From Rhodovulum sp. PH10 (GTDB lineage: Bacteria > Pseudomonadota > Alphaproteobacteria > Rhizobiales > Xanthobacteraceae): DNA of 64,000 nt. A program made the translations under genes and the position numbers. Of this stretch, positions 58,789 to 64,000 are shown piece by piece; position 1 is the first letter of the stretch, and each line of letters begins with the position of its first letter. The stretch covers positions 1-64,000 of the forward strand of contig NZ_AKZI01000079.1 of the NCBI RefSeq assembly GCF_000293785.1, written 5' to 3'. The notes below the pieces were generated by a model, which ran no database searches, was not told the DNA's origin, and saw only the letters and a program-made list of their open reading frames with translations.

Positions 58789-59577
58789 ATGACCGCCTTC
58801 GTCGACATCGACGACGTGACGCTCGTCTACAAGGGCGCGACCGGCGACGTGCACGCGCTCGATCGCCTCGGCTTCAGCCTGGAGAAGGGCGACTTCGCCG
58901 CGGTGGTCGGTCCGTCCGGCTGCGGCAAATCCTCGCTGATGAAGCTGGTCACCGGCCTGTTGCCGCCCGACTTCGGCACCATAAAGATCGCCGGCGAGAC
59001 GGTGACCGGGCCGGTCAAGATGGCCGGCATGGCGTTCCAGAACCCGAACATGCTGCCGTGGCGCAGCGTGATCGACAATGTGATGCTGCCGCTCGAGATC
59101 GTGCAGCCGCACCGCTCGCGCTTCCGCGCCGAGAAGGAGCGCTATCGCGAACAGGCGACCAGGCTGCTCGCCACCGTCGGCCTCGACGGCTTCGCCGACC
59201 GCTATCCGTGGGAGCTGTCGGGCGGCATGCAGCAGCGCGTCTCGCTGTGCCGCGCGCTGATCCACCAGCCCGCCCTCCTGATGCTCGACGAGCCGTTCGC
59301 CGCGCTCGACGCCTTCACCCGCGAGGAGCTGTGGTGCGTGCTGCGCGACCTGTGGGAGGAGATCCGCTTCACCGTGATCCTGGTGACGCACGATCTGCGC
59401 GAGGCGGTCTTCCTCGCCGACTACATCCACGTGATCAGCGCCCGCCCCGGCCGGCTGGTGATGACCAAGACGATCGACTTTCCGCGGCCGCGCTCGCTCG
59501 ACCTCCTGTTCGACAAGGATTTTGCCGACATCGTGCACGAGCTGCGCGCAAAGATCGGAGAGGTGCGCAAGTCATGA
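58789..59577 (+). CDS. NitT/TauT-type ABC transporter ATPase
   Basis: A 262-residue importer ATPase. Walker [11 protein letters not shown]-loop MAFQNPNMLPWRSVIDNVML, signature LSGGMQQR, Walker B LLMLDEPFAALDAFTR, switch VTHDLREAVFLADYI. Length and the WRSVIDNV pattern place it with SsuB/TauB/ThiZ. It follows the binding protein after 148 bases and overlaps the permease start by 4 bp. Confidence 0.94.
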   Translation: MTAFVDIDDVTLVYKGATGDVHALDRLGFSLEKGDFAAVVGPSGCGKSSLMKLVTGLLPPDFGTIKIAGETVTGPVKMAGMAFQNPNMLPWRSVIDNVMLPLEIVQPHRSRFRAEKERYREQATRLLATVGLDGFADRYPWELSGGMQQRVSLCRALIHQPALLMLDEPFAALDAFTREELWCVLRDLWEEIRFTVILVTHDLREAVFLADYIHVISARPGRLVMTKTIDFPRPRSLDLLFDKDFADIVHELRAKIGEVRKS

Positions 59578-60344
59578 CCGGGACCGCCGAGCGCCTGTCG
59601 CCGTGGCTGTTCACCATCGCGATGTTCCTGATCTGGGAGGCCGTCTGCCGGTTCGCCAAGATCGATCCGTTCATCCTGCCGGCACCCTCCGAGATTTTCG
59701 CGGCGATGAACCAGTACTGGTGGCCGCTGGCGAAGAACTCGTTCGTCACGCTGTGGACGACGATGGCGGGCTTCGCGCTCGCGGTCGGCTTCGGCATCGT
59801 GCTGGGGCTGGTGGTCGGCTGGTCGCGCACCATCTATCGCGGGCTCTATCCGGTGCTGATCGGCTTCAACTCGGTGCCGAAGGTCGCCGTGGTGCCGATC
59901 CTCGTGATCTGGTTCGGCATCGGCGAGATTCCGGCGATCCTCACCGCGTTCCTGATCTCGTTCTTCCCGATCGTCGTCAATGTCGCGACCGGCCTCTCGA
60001 CCATCGAGCCGGAGCTCGAGGACGTGTTGCGCGCGCTCGGCGCGAGCAAGCTCGACATCATGCTGAAGGTCGGCATTCCGCGCACCCAGCCTTATCTGTT
60101 CGGCGCGCTGAAGGTGGCGATCACGCTGGCCTTCGTCGGCACCGTGGTGTCGGAGACGATCGCGGCCAATGCCGGGCTCGGCTTCCTGATGGTGCAGGCG
60201 GGCTCGAACTTCCAGATGCCGCTCGTCTTTGCCGGGCTCTTGCTGCTCGCGGCAGAAGGCATCGTCATGTATGCAGTGTTCGCCTATGTGGAGGTGCACT
60301 TCACCAAATGGGCACATCGCTCCTCGATGAGCGCCGCCGGCTAG
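59574..60344 (+). CDS. NitT/TauT-type ABC transporter permease
   Basis: A 256-residue inner-membrane permease with six helices. The coupling loop is LEDVLRALGASKLDIMLKVG; PSEIFAAMNQYWWPL and VPILVIWFGIGEIP are family motifs. ATG 59574 overlaps the ATPase stop (ATGA). It completes a one-permease, one-ATPase, one-binding-protein importer; substrate unknown. Confidence 0.94.
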   Translation: MTGTAERLSPWLFTIAMFLIWEAVCRFAKIDPFILPAPSEIFAAMNQYWWPLAKNSFVTLWTTMAGFALAVGFGIVLGLVVGWSRTIYRGLYPVLIGFNSVPKVAVVPILVIWFGIGEIPAILTAFLISFFPIVVNVATGLSTIEPELEDVLRALGASKLDIMLKVGIPRTQPYLFGALKVAITLAFVGTVVSETIAANAGLGFLMVQAGSNFQMPLVFAGLLLLAAEGIVMYAVFAYVEVHFTKWAHRSSMSAAG

Positions 60345-60346
60345 TG

Positions 60347-60512
60347 ATCCTGTTCCGGTATTCGCATCCCGCCGCCGCGAACCCGACGGCGAACGTCGGA
60401 ATCGAAAGACCACTCGCAATCACAGAGTCCTGGTGGAGCTTTGAATTCGACGTTCGAGGACGAAGATGCGGCCGGCTGGGACTCGAATGTCGAATTCGCT
60501 CCACCAGCGGCG
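60347..60512 (+). repeat. dispersed 160-bp intergenic repeat, copy B
   Basis: Second copy of the element at 28882-29044, same orientation. Its inverted part is better preserved: GGTGGAGCTTTGAATTCGAC at 60432-60451 faces GTCGAATTCGCTCCAC at 60489-60504. It lies between the convergent permease and ferredoxin genes, next to the terminator at 60551. Confidence 0.7.
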
Positions 60513-60550
60513 CAGTCGGCGCCTCGCCGAAGAACGAGCTCCAAACAACG

Positions 60551-60580
60551 AAAACGGCCGGGCGCAAACCCGGCCGTTTT
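60551..60580. terminator. perfect bidirectional intrinsic terminator
   Basis: AAAACGGCCGGG (60551-60562) pairs perfectly with CCCGGCCGTTTT (60569-60580) around CGCAAA, with a T-run on + and, on -, the A-run read as T. It ends the ferredoxin operon 22 bases past its stop and may also end the importer operon. Confidence 0.92.
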
Positions 60581-60602
60581 TCCTGTCACGTCACGAAACG
60601 GA

Positions 60603-60797
60603 TCAGGCGGGAACGCAGGTCCCCTCGACCGGGCACACGGCGGCGCACTGCGGCGCGTCGAAATGGCCCTCGCACTCGGTGCACTTGGCAGCGTCGATCA
60701 CATAGGTGTCGCGCTTCATGCTAATTGCGGAATTGGGGCACTCGAATTCGCACGCGCCACAGGCGGTGCACTGGGAAGCGACGATCTTGTAGGCCAT
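60603..60797 (-). CDS. 2[4Fe-4S] ferredoxin, Chromatium type
   Basis: A 64-residue low-potential electron carrier. Cluster ligands: C-x2-C-x2-C-x3-C ([11 protein letters not shown] plus Pro), then C-x2-C-x8-C-x3-C ([17 protein letters not shown]), the extended second motif of Allochromatium-type ferredoxins. Such proteins serve nitrogenase, CoA reductases or xanthine-type hydroxylases in anaerobic or phototrophic bacteria. It is the last gene of the minus-strand operon, 103 bases after the threonine synthase-like gene, and is followed by a perfect terminator. Confidence 0.95.
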   Translation of the reverse strand: MAYKIVASQCTACGACEFECPNSAISMKRDTYVIDAAKCTECEGHFDAPQCAAVCPVEGTCVPA

Positions 60798-60900
60798 GGC
60801 AATGACTCCTTCGCGCGATGAGTGGTATCAGGAGCCCCGCTCGCCCACATCGGCAAAAACCCTGATTGGAATCGATAAAAACTGCGACCGGGCGCCGCAG

Positions 60901-62208
60901 TCATCGTTCGACACCGGAAAAGATCACCGTCACCGGTCCGTCGCCGAGCGCTTTTGCCGACGCGATCACACCGGCGAGCCCCGCGGTGCCGGTCGCCGAC
61001 ACGTCGATACCCGTGTGCGCGCGCCCCAGCGCATGCGCCTTTGCGACGGTCTCCTCGTCGACCACGCAGGCCGCGCCGCCCGTGCTGCGAATGCTTTTCA
61101 GAATCTCGAGCCAGTCGTAGGTCTCGTCGTCCAGAATTCCGTGGGCGAGACTCGTCGGCGTCTGCTCCCACGGCCACATGAAGCGAGAGCGCGCCCGCGC
61201 CGCTTCGGCGGGATCGACGCCATCCGCACGTGACACGGCGCGCGCGAGCGGCGCGCATCCTTCGGTCTGAACCACCAAGAGCCGCGGCGCTCGTGACAAA
61301 ACCTTCGCCCGAGCCGCCAGCGCGAACCCCTGTGCCAAGGCACTCGCCAAGGCGCCGCCGCCGACCTGCACGGCCAGCGTTCCGGGATTGTTTGATGTCG
61401 TCGCATCGCGTGCGAAAAACTCGGCGATCTCGAAGGCCAGCGTGCGCGCGCCCTCGACCGCGAGCCCGTTGTCCGGCCCCTGCACGCCGAACGGCAGCGC
61501 GCCGCCGGCGACCGCCGCACGAAACGCCGAGACGCACGGATCGCCCGTCTCGCTCGGTCGCCGCTCGCAGATTTTTATCGCCGCGCCGAGATCACGCAGC
61601 CGCGCGACCACCGAGGCTTCGGCATCGGGCGGAATGAACACGTCGAGTGGCTTGTCCGCCGCCCGCGCCACCACGGCGGCGGCGAGCGCCGCATTGCCGC
61701 ACGAGGCGATCGCGAGCCGCTTGTCCTTCACCGACGCCGCCGCCGGCAACCGCGCCGCCTCGAGCACCCGCAAGAAGATCAGCACCCCCATCAGGTGGCG
61801 CGCCTTGTGCGAGCCGGCGACGTTTCCCGTCTCGTTCTTCACCAGCAGCGGCCCGTGGAGGCCGACCGCCCGTGCGAGCGCCGGCTGCGCCGCCATCGGC
61901 GTGATGCGAAACCCACGTCCGTCGACCGTGATCAGCTTCTCGTCGAGCTCTTTCACGATCTCCTTGTAGGCTTCGTCCGAGAGCCCTGCGGCGCGCGCCA
62001 ATCGATAGGGCGTGAGCCACGAACGATAGCGCAGGAACGGGTTCTCTTCGTCGCCCGGCGTGACGGAGGGATCGTCGTCACGCGGTACCAACAGATGGTC
62101 GACATCGTCGCCCGCCCGCGCATTCGGGCAGGCGAACGGCAGGGTGCGGTCGAGAAACACCTCCGCGCCGCAACCGTGACAGACGAAGCTCGGAACGTTT
62201 TTCCTCAT
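60901..62208 (-). CDS. threonine synthase-like PLP enzyme of unknown substrate
   Basis: A 435-residue fold-type-II PLP enzyme. It starts with a ribbon-like segment (Cys10, Cys13, Cys27; the fourth ligand is not evident), then the core: PLP lysine Lys135 in NETGNVAGSHKARH, the substrate loop ASCGNAALAAA and a Gly-rich phosphate loop (VQVGGGALASAL). In threonine synthases the lysine motif reads GSFKDR; here it is GSHKAR, so homoserine phosphate is doubtful as the substrate. It begins 18 bases after the other PLP gene and is surely co-transcribed. Confidence 0.82.
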   Translation of the reverse strand: MRKNVPSFVCHGCGAEVFLDRTLPFACPNARAGDDVDHLLVPRDDDPSVTPGDEENPFLRYRSWLTPYRLARAAGLSDEAYKEIVKELDEKLITVDGRGFRITPMAAQPALARAVGLHGPLLVKNETGNVAGSHKARHLMGVLIFLRVLEAARLPAAASVKDKRLAIASCGNAALAAAVVARAADKPLDVFIPPDAEASVVARLRDLGAAIKICERRPSETGDPCVSAFRAAVAGGALPFGVQGPDNGLAVEGARTLAFEIAEFFARDATTSNNPGTLAVQVGGGALASALAQGFALAARAKVLSRAPRLLVVQTEGCAPLARAVSRADGVDPAEAARARSRFMWPWEQTPTSLAHGILDDETYDWLEILKSIRSTGGAACVVDEETVAKAHALGRAHTGIDVSATGTAGLAGVIASAKALGDGPVTVIFSGVER

Positions 62209-62226
62209 GACATCGCAGCCACAGCG

Positions 62227-63717
<1,491 letters not shown>

Positions 63718-63779
63718 GTTTGGGATCCGTTGAGTTGGAAAGATCGACGTGTTTGTTCGGAAGCGGCAGAAACTGCTGC

Positions 63780-64000
63780 TCAAAGAGTGGCCATGCGCTC
63801 CCACAGGCGGGCGGCGGCGCGGCGCGCATCGTCCCCGATCACGGCGGCGTCGCCGGTCACCAGACGGCCATCCTTCACGACGTGCCGTCCCGCGACGATC
63901 ACGTCGGACACGGCGCCGTTGCGCCTGAGCACGACGTCACCGGCAGCGCCCGGCGCCATCGGCGTCTCGGCGAGGCCGAAATGCGCAGCGACCATCGCGT
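63780..64000 (-). CDS. amidohydrolase-family protein, C-terminal fragment
   Basis: The frame is open to the window edge, so only the last about 73 residues are seen. [20 protein letters not shown] is the closing beta-strand pair of cyclic-amide and aminohydrolases (SsnA, guanine deaminase, TRZ/ATZ group), and the tail [11 protein letters not shown] resembles the end of SsnA-like proteins. No catalytic residue is in view. It is the upstream gene of the PLP-PLP-ferredoxin series, 62 bases from the next start. Confidence 0.6.
   Translation of the reverse strand, partial: AMVAAHFGLAETPMAPGAAGDVVLRRNGAVSDVIVAGRHVVKDGRLVTGDAAVIGDDARRAAARLWERMATL

Noticed and set aside
60901-62208. Plain threonine synthase
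   Set aside because: The lysine motif is GSHKAR rather than GSFKDR and the gene is not with thrA or thrB; only a threonine-synthase-like fold is supported.

Overview
The window reads as one contiguous piece of a high-GC alphaproteobacterial chromosome, most likely Hyphomicrobiales (Bradyrhizobium/Rhodopseudomonas/Rhodoplanes-like). Pointers are the 4.5S RNA-dnaX-ybaB-recR order, a DnaX that has lost its zinc cysteines, a D-tartrate dehydratase of the Bradyrhizobium type, DUF2865, a complete Tad pilus locus, and abundant palindromic intergenic repeats of a kind I associate with that group. A Chromatium-type 2[4Fe-4S] ferredoxin hints at anaerobic, phototrophic or diazotrophic capacity. I see no rRNA, tRNA, CRISPR, insertion sequence or prophage.

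Layout. 1-10.3 kb: orphan Hpt protein, msrQ, miaA, a secreted DUF2865 protein, two chemoreceptors and tarD. 10.4-15.9 kb: recR, ybaB, dnaX and the SRP RNA, then a HIT protein, nudC and an Lrp-type regulator. 15.9-28.7 kb: Tad/Cpa pilus locus. Three Flp pilins, prepilin peptidase, CpaB-CpaF, TadB and TadC are on +; two TadE/TadG-like minor subunits, a CpaC-N-like secreted protein and the TadD lipoprotein are on -. 29-31.4 kb: M17 aminopeptidase and NlpC/P60 peptidase overlapping by 4 bp. 31.3-38.4 kb: complete phosphate regulon phoR-pstSCAB-phoU-phoB, all on -, with a Pho-box-like site directly behind phoR. 38.5-51.5 kb: housekeeping and metabolic singles (flippase-like protein, crotonase homologue, argG, beta-keto acid cleavage enzyme, nth, Ada-like repair protein, ubiA, rsmE, argJ and several secreted proteins of unknown function). 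51.9-56.0 kb: divergent PpiC-type isomerase and secA.

56.5-64.0 kb has the character of an accessory catabolic island. It holds a fused UraD-UraH protein of uric acid breakdown and a NitT/TauT-type ABC importer on +. Converging on - is an operon of an amidohydrolase (cut by the window end), two fold-type-II PLP enzymes of unknown substrate and a ferredoxin, closed by a perfect intrinsic terminator. This is the best place for an undescribed nitrogen-heterocycle pathway, but the decisive genes lie beyond position 64000.

Intergenic DNA carries at least two dispersed repeat families: a long palindromic element (three copies, 40.8, 44.1 and 51.6 kb) and a 160-bp element (two copies, 28.9 and 60.4 kb), plus several hairpins between genes that probably end or protect transcripts.
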